Below are positions 1-13,479 of a stretch of 64,000 bases of DNA, one piece after another (the stretch's first letter is position 1; each line of letters starts with the position of its first letter). The translations under genes and the position numbers were made by a program. The notes beneath the pieces were generated by a model, which saw only the letters and a program-made list of their open reading frames with translations, was not told the DNA's origin and did no database searches. The stretch comes from Isoetes taiwanensis (lineage: Eukaryota > Streptophyta > Lycopodiopsida > Isoetales > Isoetaceae): positions 38,550,826 to 38,614,825 of the forward strand of contig JAJEKV010000001.1 in NCBI GenBank assembly GCA_021234155.1, in the 5' to 3' direction.

Positions 1-916
1 GAGGCATCATGGGGACAAAATACTAGCATTACTAACTGATCACTCAAGATTATAGTCCCGCACATGGATGCAAATAAACTCCTCTCGGCAAGAGAAGTTG
101 CCTGAGTTAGAAGTGGTAAAGCACTTCGACATTGTCTTCACTTTATAATACTTGGCAAACATGTGGCGCCGGGAGGAAGAATCAAATCGACAAGGTCAAC
201 ACAACAATATCAATTCAGGAGTTAGAAGAATCATCCTCGAATCTCGTAATCTCCAAGGCAGATGAGCGACATGAAAGATTCTAGAATGTGAAGAACATTA
301 CCTTCAAGCTCTAGGATGCGACACCGAGCCTTATGTCGCCACTACATCAGCAAGTCCACTAAGAGGGATAATGTTAATGAAGATAGTCAACATCAACATT
401 AAGGACGATCAGAGTCAGAATATGTTTGACAAAAGAAGCAGGGCACACGAATGATTATACAGCAACTCCAAGGATACCACATTCTTTTCAATAAATTATG
501 GACCATTGCCTTGCTACTCCAACGACTAATGACTACACCAGCTTTAAGCAAGCTAGAGGACCTATCAGATAGTTGAGTTTCTTAGAATTATGGGTGATAA
601 CATCCATGATGGGATTGGGACGAAATTTCGAGTAGATTTTTTTATTATTTATTTTATTTTCTTTTAGAAGGGATGTACCCAAGAATTGAGCAAAGCTTCA
701 AGGATTGGGAAGAAAATGTATGGAGTACAACAATTGTATACATTGCTGGCAGATATCCAACATATTGGAACCTCTTCGTGAGCTTGATCACCTCGCTAAG
801 AAGGATTCAATAATAGGATAACCGTCGACCATGTATATGACGAGTACTTCCGCAGCATAAGGAATAATCCGACCAAATGAAGGGAAGCAATCTAATAAGT
901 CCGGCCAACTTCTTAG

Positions 917-1058
917 ATGGCATCAACTCAAAGGTGGGACTATTTCAAGAGGGCAATAAGTAAGAAAGGGGAGATCCTAGAGTATAGATTAGATCTAAAA
1001 CAAGAATAATTATCTAATCATATAGTTTTCTATGTGTGCCCAAAAGTAATGTCATGTT
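917..1058 (+). pseudogene. gag-like remnant of the gypsy element
   Basis: A frame starting MASTQRWDYFKRAISKKGEI reads on through a stop into a NHIVFYVCPK segment. The W-x-x-F-K pattern followed by a basic stretch resembles the capsid region of plant gypsy gag, and the place (upstream of RT) is right. The match is short and by eye only. The rest of 1-1560 has scattered frames that I cannot assign, probably the remainder of gag and protease. Confidence 0.3.
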
Positions 1059-1569
1059 GACTAAACTTGTGGCCATAAGATTTATGTAAGTACTTCTTTA
1101 ACTTGTAATTTTGCACCTTCTAGATGGCGGACATCTTTAAGAGCAAGACTAAATCTAGGCCAGTAGTTAAGGCAAGGCCGAGTAATTAGCAGCACCAATG
1201 GAACAAAAGTCAAGTTCGACATCAACCTTAAGTGAAGCAAAGTAGAGCATCGACACCAACTTATGTACTTTGGCAACTATGACCTCATAATAAGCATGCA
1301 ATATTAAAGCTGGCTAAAGCAATAATTGATTATTATAAGCAAGAGATACTTATCCCAGCATCAAAGGGCAAGTACCTTATAATTTAAGTTAAGTAATTCC
1401 AATCGTGCAACGCATGTCAGTAAGGCAATTACTTAAGTGCATCATGAGGAATGAGGTCATACATAAGCTACAAGTTGTCGACCCCGACCATAAGAGTAAG
1501 AAGGAAGATGCTACTTCGAAACAGTTGCCTTGGCCAATTTCTAAGTAAGTAAGAAGTCCCATGATATAT

Positions 1570-2150
1570 CCCTTGATGAAATTTGAGAGCTTTTGCTCTA
1601 TAGAAGCATAGAGACTGAAATCACTCTTGCACCGGATGCAGAGCCGATCAGCAAGGCTCTTTATAGAATCAGCACTTCCGAGCTAGCAGAGCTCAAGAAG
1701 CAGTTGTAGGAGTTGATTGACTTGGGGACCCTTTCGGCCAAGATGGAAGTCTAAAGATGTATATCAACCATGGGCAGCTCAACAATCAAACGACATAATG
1801 GATCAGCCCCAAGAAGCAGGATTCTTCTACAAAATCGACGTAAGCTCGGGCAATCAGCAAATAAGGATGAAGGGGGAAGATAATTATAAGACTCCTTCAG
1901 AACACGGTATGGGCACTATGATTTCACAGTAATGCCCCTGTCTATGGAATGCTCCACCAACTTGTATGCATTTGAGGATGACATCTTCGAAGATTCCTTG
2001 GATGATTTCTTCATCAATTCTCTTCGACGACATCGTGATCTACAGCAAATCAATGGAAGAGCATGCAGCCGTGGAGATGTTAAGACGTCGCCACTCATTG
2101 GCAAGCTTTTGAAGCAGCAATTTGCAATGCCATCTCCACCCGACGCAAGT
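1570..2150 (+). pseudogene. Ty3/gypsy reverse transcriptase remnant
   Basis: In its original role this domain copies the element RNA into cDNA. The reading [20 protein letters not shown] (about 1630-1700) matches the 'EPI...PYRM...ELKKQL' entry of gypsy RT. It is followed by GFFYKIDVSSGNQQIRMKGE (the 'F-K-D-L-x-S-G-Y-x-Q-I-R' motif, here with IDVSSGN) and by a decayed finger/palm segment around 1930-2140 in another frame. The catalytic YxDD region is not intact; the expected place reads AFEDDIFEDS. There is one TAG after ELKKQL and at least one frame change near 1920, so it is inactive. Confidence 0.8.
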
Positions 2151-2429
2151 TTAATTCGGCAAGAAGATAGAAGAAGCCATCTACCCCAACATGGAGTTCA
2201 AGCACATAATGGGCTAGTCTTTGCAAGAGTGCAAGGACGGATTAAGAAAGAGAAACCTTCAAATATTTTAAAAAGGAAGGTAATCTCTAATAGCAAAAGA
2301 ACAATTATGCATTACCCAAAGTATAAGAAGTAAGAAAAATCTTCCAGACACGCATAATAGCCCTATTTCCGGCCATGCAAAATTTATAAAGGCCTATTTC
2401 AAGATTAGAAGTAGCTACGTCCGGCGGAT

Positions 2430-2890
2430 ATGAAGAAGCGGATAATCGGACATATCCAAGAATGTCGGTGCAGCCACCCCAGACAAGGGCGGAACAACTT
2501 CAATTCAGGGAGTCATCAAAAGGCGGTGCCGGACACCAAGTGGGAAGTCATCGGCATGGGTTTTATAGTTGGCCTCCCAAGGACAACAAGAAGCTTTGAA
2601 GCCTTGATGGTTGTGGTATATAGCTTAGCAAAAGGGCACATGCTTGCCATGCCACACCATAGACACCGCCTTGGCTCTAGCCGTGTGGTCTACATAAAGA
2701 GATCTTTTAGGCTGCATGGAATGCATGTGTCGATCATCACCAAAAGAGATCCGAAGTTCTTTAGCGGCGTTTAGCAAGACTTCTTCAACACGAGCTGCAC
2801 CAACTTGTTGATGAGTTTTGCTTATCATTTTGCGATCAAATCGGCAAAGGGACCGCACCAACACAATTTTGGAGAGCACGTTGAGAAACT
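2430..2890 (+). pseudogene. Ty3/gypsy integrase core remnant
   Basis: This was the strand-transfer enzyme that inserted the element. The frame from 2430 contains WEVIGMGFIVGLPRTTRSFE, the usual 'W-x-x-I-x-M-D-F-I-x-G-L-P' block with the first catalytic Asp replaced by Gly. RLHGMHVSIITKRDPKFFSG follows, matching 'LHG-x-P-x-x-I-x-S-D-R-D-x-x-F', again with the catalytic Asp changed (TKRD). A stop follows at about 2775, after which the frame continues with QDFF...AFHP-like sequence near 2860. Two lost catalytic residues and the stop mark it as dead. Confidence 0.8.
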
Positions 2891-3074
2891 ATGATTGGAA
2901 CAAGTAATCCAAATGGGTCGAAGTACATCCACCGGTCAATTACATTACAATAATATGAAGCAAGAGTCATCGAAGATGTCTCCTCCATGATCGATTCTGA
3001 GTTATCAATGCTTGACCCTAGTTATGTGGCATAATCTAGTGCCCTAGGTGGAAGTTTCTCAATAACGACGCGGT

Positions 3075-3620
3075 AGCTTTTGGTAGAAGTGTGGGAATAT
3101 CTTCAAACAGCATGGGCACATCTGAAGAGTCTAGCAGATAGACGTAAAACTCCTCGAGAGTTGTTTTGTTGTGAGAGATAAAGTTTGGCTCAAGTAAAGG
3201 TTAAGCAAGGGAAGCTTCGCATCGGCAATTGTAAGAAGCTCGCCCCTAGGTGGGCCGGTCCGTTCAAGATCTTGGAGAAGAGTGGGCTCCCAAGCCTACA
3301 AGTTGGATCTCTCAGCCCACCTTAAGGTCTTCCATGTGAGTTTATTGAAAAGGCACGATCCTAACCCTGAGGAGGTTTTGGATACTCCAACTTTGTTGGA
3401 AATGACGGGAGGATCAAGTTGAAATTGTGCCTGAATTGCTTCTTGATAAGTCATTCAAGAGGACTAGGTGATCTAAATTCCTCCGGCAGTTGGTCAAGTG
3501 GAAGCACTTGCCCGTGGAAGACACGGTCTGGGTATTGAAATAGGATTTGGAGAAGCAATACCCAGAGTTTATGAAGGAGTTGATGGGCGAGTCGTCTCCG
3601 AATTGATCGACGCCGACTTG
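3075..3620 (+). pseudogene. Integrase C-terminus and chromodomain-like remnant
   Basis: Broken frames read KKLAPRWAGPFKILEKSG (the 'LSPRYVGPFKI' block at the end of gypsy integrase), then VLDTP and LLEMTGG, then LVKWKHLPVEDTVW followed by DLEKQYPEF. The last part has the W-K-x-x-x-x-x-x-x-x-x-W spacing of a chromodomain, so the element was probably a chromovirus. Several stops and at least three frame switches are present. Chromodomains of this kind steer integration to marked chromatin. Confidence 0.7.
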
Positions 3621-4521
3621 CCAGGAGGTTAGCTTAGTATGTTTCTTAGTTAGCCTTAAGTTCTGGCTCATGTATTCTAGTTAGTAGAGTGCATGTGCGA
3701 GAATCTTGAAACGATAATGATGATGGGATCGCCTTTAAGGCATTCTCTAGGCCAGACGCACCAAGAGGTGCGCATGACCATTAGGGTCATGTGAGTGAGG
3801 ATTGAGGCATGGTGGGCGATGATGGGGCATCGATGGGATGCTCTCTATGCCGCGATGATGCGGGTAATGCACACCGGGCCGTAGGAGGGTCATGGTGAAG
3901 GTCAAAGTGATCATCTGCGCGATGATGGGATCGTGAGGCGTTCCTAGCTTAAAACCCTTGGGGCATGATGCACTAGGGGTAATTTTCGACAGGGTAACCG
4001 AGTACAAGGTAGCACTTGATCATGGGCGATGATAGGATCATCTTAAATGGTCCTTAAGCTCAAATCCGAAAGGGCCATGATCGAGTGCAAGGTAGTAGGG
4101 TAACCTTGAGTTAGTAGTTCGGCTCAAGGAGGTAGGTAAGGGGGGTGGTCCCCTAAAACCACAAACTTATTAACTTATCTAACGTAATGTGCTACTTGTG
4201 CAGGCTAGTGAAGGGAAGCATGAAGGAGGGAGCACGTTACGAGAAGATAGGAGTCATAGATTTTAGACTAACTATGAACTCCTAAATTTGTTGTAATAAT
4301 ATTATGTGTATACTTTGATAATAATAGTTGTTATAGCTATATAATTTTGTATAACTTATAAATATAGCTTTATAATTACATAATAAGTAATTAACGAAAA
4401 GTTGATCTTTTCAATAAAGTTAAGTTCATATATTCTTGTTGTGTGCTTTTGCAGGATTAGAGTAGGTTCGTCACCTTAGCGCAATCTTGAGGGGACAAAG
4501 CATTGTCCTAAGGGGGGAGAA

Positions 4522-6167
4522 TGTGACGCGTTCGAGGGGAATATATGCTATAAATCACATTATATTCTGGACCCGTCACTATACAAGTCTATCTTCATAG
4601 CCTTGTATACCATAGATTGTGGCACTAGGGGGCATGACTAAGTTATTCATATAACTTAGCCAACCTTAGGTTAAGACCATTTTCCCCGTGGCCTTAACCT
4701 ATTGGGCACCCGCCACCGCGGTCTTACCCTATTGGAGCCACGTGGCATAACATGTGAACTCTAACCTATAAAGGCCTAAACCCTAACCCTAGGCCTCTTT
4801 TCTGGCTCCAACAGTCTGGGAACCTTCTTCGCGCTCGAAACTCCGTTTCGAGAACCGTCTGCTGTGGCATAGCCTAGCACAGCAGCCCCCGGAGCGTGAG
4901 CGCATCAGCAGGAGTGGGAGCTACCTCGAACACTTCGAAGACCATGGAGACGCCAGGATTGGGAGGGAGTGCTTCAGGAGCAGGTATGTAGAGTAGTAGT
5001 CATAGTAGTTCATCTGGAATTAACATTCCAGATGAGTTAGTATCTTGTATCTAGGGTAGAGCCATCCTAGAACCCTCATGCATCATCTTGAACCCTAATC
5101 AAGGAACCCTAACTGTAAGTTAGATTTGTATGATTAGGTTAAGATGTTCATATGATTATTCTCATGATGTGATGATTATGTGACGATGGTTGATCATGTT
5201 TGCTCCTCTTGTATTGGGAAGGGGGGTAGAGACCTAGAGCCATATGTAGTATGCTCCTAGATTAGATCCCTTAGTTCCTATTAGTTGCGGCCTGTGCATA
5301 GGAACCCACCGGGCTATGGAGGCTATGATGTGACTCAGCACTACACAACGGGGCTAGAGGCAATGCGGAGGGAGGATCCTTGCCGAGTGGGGGCTACGGG
5401 GGATCCCGTAGTGGGCTAGGTTTATGGTCGGTCACTTCGTGTGGGCCGAGCATGGGTCTGACACCTCCTGAGGCGATGGTGTCGCCCTGCCTCTCAAGAG
5501 TTGCAAGTGTCGGCTTGGCTCTTGTTTTGGGGGTTGGTCGGGTATGAATCGCGTGTGTCGCCACGATTCTCTAGCCGCCCGTGGAACCTCTAGACCCCGG
5601 GAAGGAGATGCAACCCTTCCTGCCTCGACGGACCAGGGAGATGCAACCTGGAGTAGTCCCGATGGGTGATGCCATGGGATTGCGTATCCGGAAGGCTAGA
5701 GTCATGCCGAGCCTGATTGAGCCCATCGCAAAGTATGCATGGGGGGGGCGGATGGAGTGGCCAACCCTAGCCATTGTCTTATGCCAGCCCTTGCCATTGT
5801 TATGACTCGGTCTGCTCTATCTTGAGGCCTAGCCAGTCAGTCATCCTCCTTATGAGTCAGAGCCATGGGTAGGAGCTCTTATGTTTTATGGTTTATGATT
5901 ATCTTCTTTGCTCTTATGGATATGTGATGGACTACCCTTTGAGGTAGTATGTTGTATTGCTATTGCTAGTTCTGACGTTGTTTATGCTTCCGATGTGATA
6001 GGAGCCCATAGGGGAAGGGCGCGCAAGACACCTTCGTGTCCCCTGCCCGCACTAGGATTCTCTCAGAGTGCGGGTTAGACGGAGGGCCCATGCGGTTGAT
6101 GGACCGGATGGGGGATTTCCTGCCGAATGTACGGCCAGGCGCCGTATATTTAGCAGGGAGCGTCACA
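4522..6167 (+). mobile_element. 3' LTR of the Ty3/gypsy element (1646 bp)
   Basis: The LTR begins TGTGACGC directly after the purine tract AAGGGGGGAGAA and ends GCGTCACA, a perfect 8-bp inverted terminal repeat of the TG...CA type. A TATA-like TATAAAGG lies at 4767-4774, as expected for a promoter in the first third of an LTR. No coding frame of note is inside. I cannot compare it with the 5' LTR, which is outside the window, so no insertion age can be given. No target duplication can be tested for the same reason. Confidence 0.85.
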
Positions 6168-8357
<2,190 letters not shown>

Positions 8358-8884
8358 ATGCATAAATCATTTTTCATCTTCGATGAATTTGTCTTCTTGA
8401 CGTTCATACACCATAATTCTTGCCTCTTTTGGTCAGTTTGCCTCTTTTTGTCTTCTTTTTTATGAATGTGGTAAATGGCAGTGTGGATGCATGGTGCCTC
8501 GCAAGTCATTTTGAACATAACAAAATGGTTGAACTAGAGACTAGGTTTGACGTTGCTCTTCCCTCCAAATATTATGTTGGATGGCAAGTTTGTTGCAAAG
8601 ATATCTGAACTTATCAGAACTCCAATAAGATATATATTGCTAGCGGCATTCAAAGTATCATTTTCTTTTATAGATCTTTGCGTGTACCTTTTATTCTTCA
8701 AGGGTTATTGGTTTTTTGAAATATGAAGAGGATTGCCTTGCAATTGTATTTACACTTTTTCTTTATGGTGTTTGCTTTTTAATTTGGGCCTCAGTAGTTT
8801 TTTATTTGTAATGATGTCTACAACATCATTTAATGTTTTCTACTTTGTTTACCTATATTTGCTTTAGTTAGGGCCCGAAGGGCC

Positions 8885-9110
8885 CAAAATTTTTTTTAAT
8901 ATAACAATCAACACACAACTACCATTAACATTATTAACACAAACCATTAACATCCAACATATAAAAATTAAATCCCCCAACACATAACAACCATTGACAT
9001 TAACAACCAACACATAACTACCATTGACATTAATTAACACAACCATTGGGTCCAACACATTTAAATTAAAATCCCCCTTAAACCCCCTTTGGTTTGGGTG
9101 CATATTCACA
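8885..9110. repeat. AT-rich degenerate minisatellite
   Basis: Words such as ACATAACAACCATTGACATT and CAACACATAACTACCATT recur with irregular spacing between 8905 and 9060. The tract lies between the enolase fragment and the second copy of the 42-bp word. No coding sense. Confidence 0.55.
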
Positions 9111-9127
9111 CGGGGGGTGACGGGGGG

Positions 9128-9169
9128 TGCATTGGTTGCATGTGTAAATCTTGTTCGTTTGAATATGTG
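9128..9169 (+). repeat. 42-bp dispersed direct repeat, copy 2
   Basis: Second copy of the 6612-6653 word, preceded by a G-rich stretch (GGGGGGTGACGGGGGG). The flanks of the two copies do not look alike beyond the 42 bases. Confidence 0.8.
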
Positions 9170-9529
9170 GATTGGAATTTGGCTTTTCTATTTGAGTTAA
9201 TAAACTATTCGAAAGCAGCTTTTCATTAGAAGGTAAGTTGTAACAACACAACTGAAGTTATGCATTGATAGATACAACAACATGCCAAGATATAGCTTTT
9301 AGCCTTGTACTTCAATATTTGGAGCAAAGATGACTCCCCTACCAAGACAAAAAAAATCCTTTTGGCACAATCTTGCTTTTAATACTATGCTTCAATATTT
9401 GGAGCCGAGGTGACTCCATCCCTATTTGCATCACCCAAATTACTTGCCATACTAGACTAGGCTTCTCATTCATCTCAGCAGATTTTCTACAATGGTGGAT
9501 AGTGGGTAGCCGCCCACATGCGAACTACC

Positions 9530-9900
9530 CATGAAAAATAAAGGGAATATCCAATTATATAATTTGGACCCCATAAAATACAATGCTAATAGATGTTGGG
9601 CTGGTGTACCTGCCGAAAGCTTATCACCGGGATTAAAAAACCTCGCCCTTTCGGGTTTTCGAGGAAAAACCCTAGTTATAAGCCTTCGGCAAGGGGCTTG
9701 GACAAACGTAAGGCAGAGAAATCGCTCCCAAAACCCACGAATGGAGAAGTCGAAACAGATGCCGCTCGCCAACCTGTACCTGCACATCACCAACACAAAA
9801 AAACGTGACAAAACAAACCTCCAAGAGTGGAGGGGCTGATCACGCGTGCCACGCGACAATAAAACAAAAACCTCTTCAAATAGAGGGGCTGGTCACGCGT
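9530..9900 (-). mobile_element. LINE 3'-end fragment
   Basis: Read on the minus strand the segment contains GGGTTTTTCCTCGAAAACC followed by GGTTTTTTAATCCCGG and GGGGTCCAAATTATA. The same order of blocks is found in the LINE 3' ends at 26903-27830, 17650-18084 and 38255-38385. To its right a word GAGGGGCTGRTCACGCGTGCCA occurs twice (about 9831 and 9882) with CGACAAT-type continuation, a 53-bp imperfect tandem repeat that may be upstream 3' UTR. No protein part is left. Confidence 0.6.
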
Positions 9901-12205
9901 GCCAGACGACAAATACAATAAACAAAGAAGGGAGGGAGGGTGGGTTCAAAGAAAAGAGAATAAGGTACTGCTGAGAGAGAAGAGGAAGCGCCGATGAGAC
10001 GTTGATGCAGAACCGCGCCTAAAATAGCGAACTCCCAATCAGAAAGGGCATGCGCCGCATGCATGCATGCAAGACATGCATGCTCGCCCCATTCTAGAAT
10101 GGCGATCCGATGTCTCGGATCGATGGGATTGTATGCCACAATGTTTATTTGCCATGTTATCTTCCGTATTTCTCACATCATAATCAAAGTTTTGTTGGAG
10201 GAAACATATGCTTAAAATCAAAAGAAAAAACTATAATTACAACATCTTTGCAAATCCAAGGTTGTATTGTGTATTCCCATGTGATGAAAAAGCAGAATGA
10301 AGCTTTTCAAAGCATCCTCCATGGTGTCGTTGTAATAAGTGCAAATCCAAAGTTGTATTGTGTATTCCCATTTGGATGCATGTTATGAGAAAGCAGACTG
10401 CAACTCTTTAAGGCATCCTTCCATGGCATCATTGTAATAGGTGGAAATAACGACTCGATAATAAGCAAATATAATAGCTCCAAACTGTTGTTTAGTAAGC
10501 AACATCCTGTATCCGAGCTTTTATTTGTCTTCATGTGGTCTATTGTCACTAACCATAGAAGCCTATTGAGAGTAACCTACATGTGTTCATTTATCATGAC
10601 CAAGCCATTAAACTATGCCTTTGCTATGGGATAGCATTCAGAAGTTAAAGTGGTCAGGTGTAATAAAAAGTGGTGTTTGATACTCAATATGAAAATTAGC
10701 TCCATGAAATATACAATATGCATGAAGGGCATGAAGCATTGGATGTGTTCTTTAAGAAATAAATTGTAGCTGCAAGTTTGAGGGGAGGCTATGATGAGTC
10801 TATTGCAGAAAATACTTGGGCAAAACTTATCTGTGAGATGATGGTTGGTAAGAATGAAGTGCCCATTTTTCTCGATATTGGAAAATAAAGAATAGATTAC
10901 CAACAAATATAAAAGAAACGTGACATAATATAACAAAAACATGGACTTACAATTGGTTGTGTTAGATATTGCCTTCTCAACTTTGTTAATACATACAACA
11001 TTTACAAGTGCAAGTCAATTATGGAAATGTGCCAAGCAAACCTGGATGCTGATTTTTTTCCTATTTTTCTGCTTAGGTTCGGTCTATTTTCTTTACTAGA
11101 TAGATCAGCATACTGCTCCTAACATCTTCATCACAGCCTGATACAAAACAAGTGACATCAACCTCGAAGATTTTCAATAAGACTTTCTAATGCCCATAAC
11201 CTGACTTTCTGCTAGAACGTCAGGCAAATATATAGTTCTAGCTGTCTTGCAGGATGCCTATAAGGGAGCTCGAGAAACCTCACCATTTATAAGTAAACAT
11301 AAGCTTAATCCATGAAATGAGCAGTACAAGCCAAACACATGACTTAATCAAACGATGCCACAAGTTATGAAGATGAGATTTAGTTACCTTCTGCGAATGC
11401 AATACCATTACCAGGTCCATGCTGATCAATCGTATATAGACATAATATAACTACCCATAGCATTGCTTCTAGAGCTTGCCAAGAGTTTAAAATTCAAGTA
11501 TAGTTACAGCAGTATAGCACTGTAAAGCACAGGGAAAATTGTTCTCCGCTCTTTGCAAACCATTTGCTAGCAACATCATAGTTTTGGCACCACCAAATGT
11601 CTGTTTAAATTGGAATGTGGTCTATGGAATTTTAAAAAAGAAAAGAAAAACCATTTATAGGCATCCACCCTTCACAATATCCCATGTTGAAAAGCAAGGC
11701 TCTCTGAGCCTAATCATCCAGATCCTGACAATTTCATCATGCCACATCTAAACAACACATGCCACACATAGTTGTAATTTCATGCGGTTATCTGCCCTTC
11801 TTGTTACATACTTTCTTTTTGTTTGCCTTAGTTCTCAGGTGGAATTTTGAAATGCAAGAGTCACAATGCTCAAATATGCAAATTCGAAGGCTAGATAGAC
11901 TACAGATTCATACACCTTGTTTCATGTAGAGGAATCATGCATCGGCACAATGCAATGAAACCTTATCAAGTGATCTCTAGAAGAGTAACTTACAACCTTC
12001 AGTTCTTGCAAACATTGTTGTTCCCACTAGGTTCATATGGGAAGTGTTGCATGTGCAATCAGAGGAGAGCAGAAGAACCCACAACTACCGTCACAAAGGT
12101 TAGAGAATACATAATAAAGTACAGTTCACTGTGACTCCCATAGTATGCCCCCAAGAATAAGGGCATTTCCAGGAATATCATAAATAACGTGTAACTTTAC
12201 ATAGT
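9900..12205. other. Gene-poor stretch with one tandem duplication
   Basis: I find no convincing gene. At 10249-10446 a unit starting GCAAATCCAAGGTTGTATTG is repeated with a period of about 91 bases. A minus-strand donor-like site (GCAGAAG|GTAACT, about 11388-11400) and other AG/GT sites suggest eroded exons but cannot be joined to a protein I know. Otherwise AT-rich sequence with no structure I can name. Confidence 0.4.
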
Positions 12206-12374
12206 TTAGTAACAAGGGTACCTTCCTCGTGAGGACTCCGTCTCAGAGTCTCCTTTACTGGTACCTTCCGCACAAGGATGCCTTTTCAGAGTCTCCTTTA
12301 CTAGTGCTTGCAAGTATGGCAACTTCTTTCTGTCTTCCTTGACAGCCATTTGCCCTATTTTGTTCTGAATTTCC
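12206..12374 (-). pseudogene. Cytochrome P450 fragment (K-helix region)
   Basis: P450s are heme mono-oxygenases anchored in the ER. The minus-strand frame reads EIQNKIGQMAVKEDRKKLPY then LQALVKETLKRHPC. 'LPYLQAxVKETLRRHP' is the K-helix block with the invariant E-x-x-R (here ETLK, with the Arg changed to Lys or shifted). Just after it the DNA repeats itself imperfectly: a segment of about 45 bases running from GTAAAGGAGACTCTGA to GGAAGGTACC occurs twice, so the protein continues as nonsense-like KGDSETESSRGRY before a stop. The heme-binding Cys loop and everything else are missing. Family level only; the ETLRRHP form is common in CYP77/CYP89-like proteins. Confidence 0.55.
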
Positions 12375-12640
12375 TATATCAATAATCTTTGTATATCAGG
12401 TTTCTTCACTATATTTTCCACAGAACATTGCAGACAATTTACAGGACTATTTAAAGTTGCATTTAAACCCACCTGCAACTATTGATTGGAATCATACTGT
12501 ACCAGGCTTTAACAACGAAATAAGCTTTCCACGTGCATTTGAATGGATATGTTGGACAAGCTGGTTTGGGAAAAAAACATGAGACTAACAAAATCGTGCA
12601 GCATTGTACCTGCTTAGTTATGGTTTAGCAAGAAGCCTAC

Positions 12641-12830
12641 CTGCCAGAACATATGAAGAAACAAATGAATTCAGAATGTTGGAATGCAAAAGAAGGATAC
12701 CAAATGCTCTACTCTAAAATATGTGAAAGGCTTTTTCTTAAATCCGCATATAGTTGCATATGCCAAATCCACTGCCTTCTACCATGTTTGATTGAGGAGA
12801 TCAAGATGCATCTGCCCGATTCCTTCTCTG
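12641..12830 (-). pseudogene. Decayed copy of a duplicated exon-like segment
   Basis: On the minus strand this is a diverged copy of 13117-13330 (shared words GGATTTGGCATATGCAACT, TTTGTTTCTTCA and the donor-like GTTCTGGCAG|GTAGGC). Internal stops break the frame. The flanking intron-like sequence is also duplicated (about 12515-12830 against 12985-13330), so it is a segmental duplication and not a retro-copy. Confidence 0.5.
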
Positions 12831-13116
12831 CAACAACGAAATAGGCTTTCCAGAATCGTCAAGAACTACTGTTAAGGTGGGTTGTGCATAATAGCTTTCT
12901 CTTCTGCTGATGGATCTGCCACTACATATTGCTTATACAAAGTGCATGTGAGAAAATAGGGCACTGGACCTCGTGTGTGTTTGAATGGATTTGCTGGATA
13001 AGCTGGTTTGGAAAAAAAAAAAGAGATTAACCAAACATGCAGCATTGTACCTCCTTAGCTATGGTTTTGCAAAGAAAAAGGAAATTTAAAGGAAATTTAA
13101 TCATCAAGAAGCTTAC

Positions 13117-13330
13117 CTGCCAGAACCGGTGAAGAAACAAAGGAATCCGGAATGCCGGATTGCAGAAGAGGGATACGAAAATGCTTTGCTCCAAATTTTG
13201 TGAAAAGCTTTCCCTTAAATCCGCAAGCCTTAAATCCGCAAGAACAGAGTTGCATATGCCAAATCCGATCACCAGACTCATCTGCCCCAGCTCCTGCTCT
13301 GGTATGCATAACCCTGGCCTTCCCAACCAT
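13117..13330 (-). CDS. Unrecognised exon-like ORF, duplicated at 12641-12830
   Basis: The minus-strand frame starts MVGKARVMHTRAGAGADESG and runs open for about 71 codons to FVSSPVLAG, where a good donor (CTGGCAG|GTAAGC) follows. The middle is Cys/Lys/Gly-rich (SCGFKACGFKGKLF), which comes from a small internal duplication of a CTTAAATCCGCAAG word. I do not know the family. Its decayed twin upstream and shared flanks suggest it belonged to a multi-exon locus running leftwards, but I could not find the next exon. Confidence 0.3.
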
Positions 13331-13479
13331 TGCCGTTACCTCCCTGCCTTGCCAGTTACCCGGTTGGCTTCAAGAAATGAGACGTGGAGTTCTTTACCAG
13401 CTGACCGAGAGTTTACAGGAAATAGGAGGTTTGGAGCAGTCACCAGCATATCCTAGGGATATTCTAGCATATACCTAGG

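Larger units (their letters stand above)
1..6167 (+). mobile_element. Ty3/gypsy LTR retrotransposon, 3' part, decayed
   Basis: A degenerate gag-like stretch, reverse transcriptase, integrase and chromodomain-like C-terminus follow one another in Ty3/gypsy order, then a purine-rich tract (4510-4521) and a long 3' LTR. The 5' LTR and primer-binding site lie left of the window. Every coding domain carries stops and frame changes, so the copy is dead. The region between the chromodomain and the LTR (about 3620-4510) has no gene and holds a degenerate GATGATGGGATCG-like repetition. The family is inferred from domain order; RT before integrase before chromodomain argues against Copia. Confidence 0.85.
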
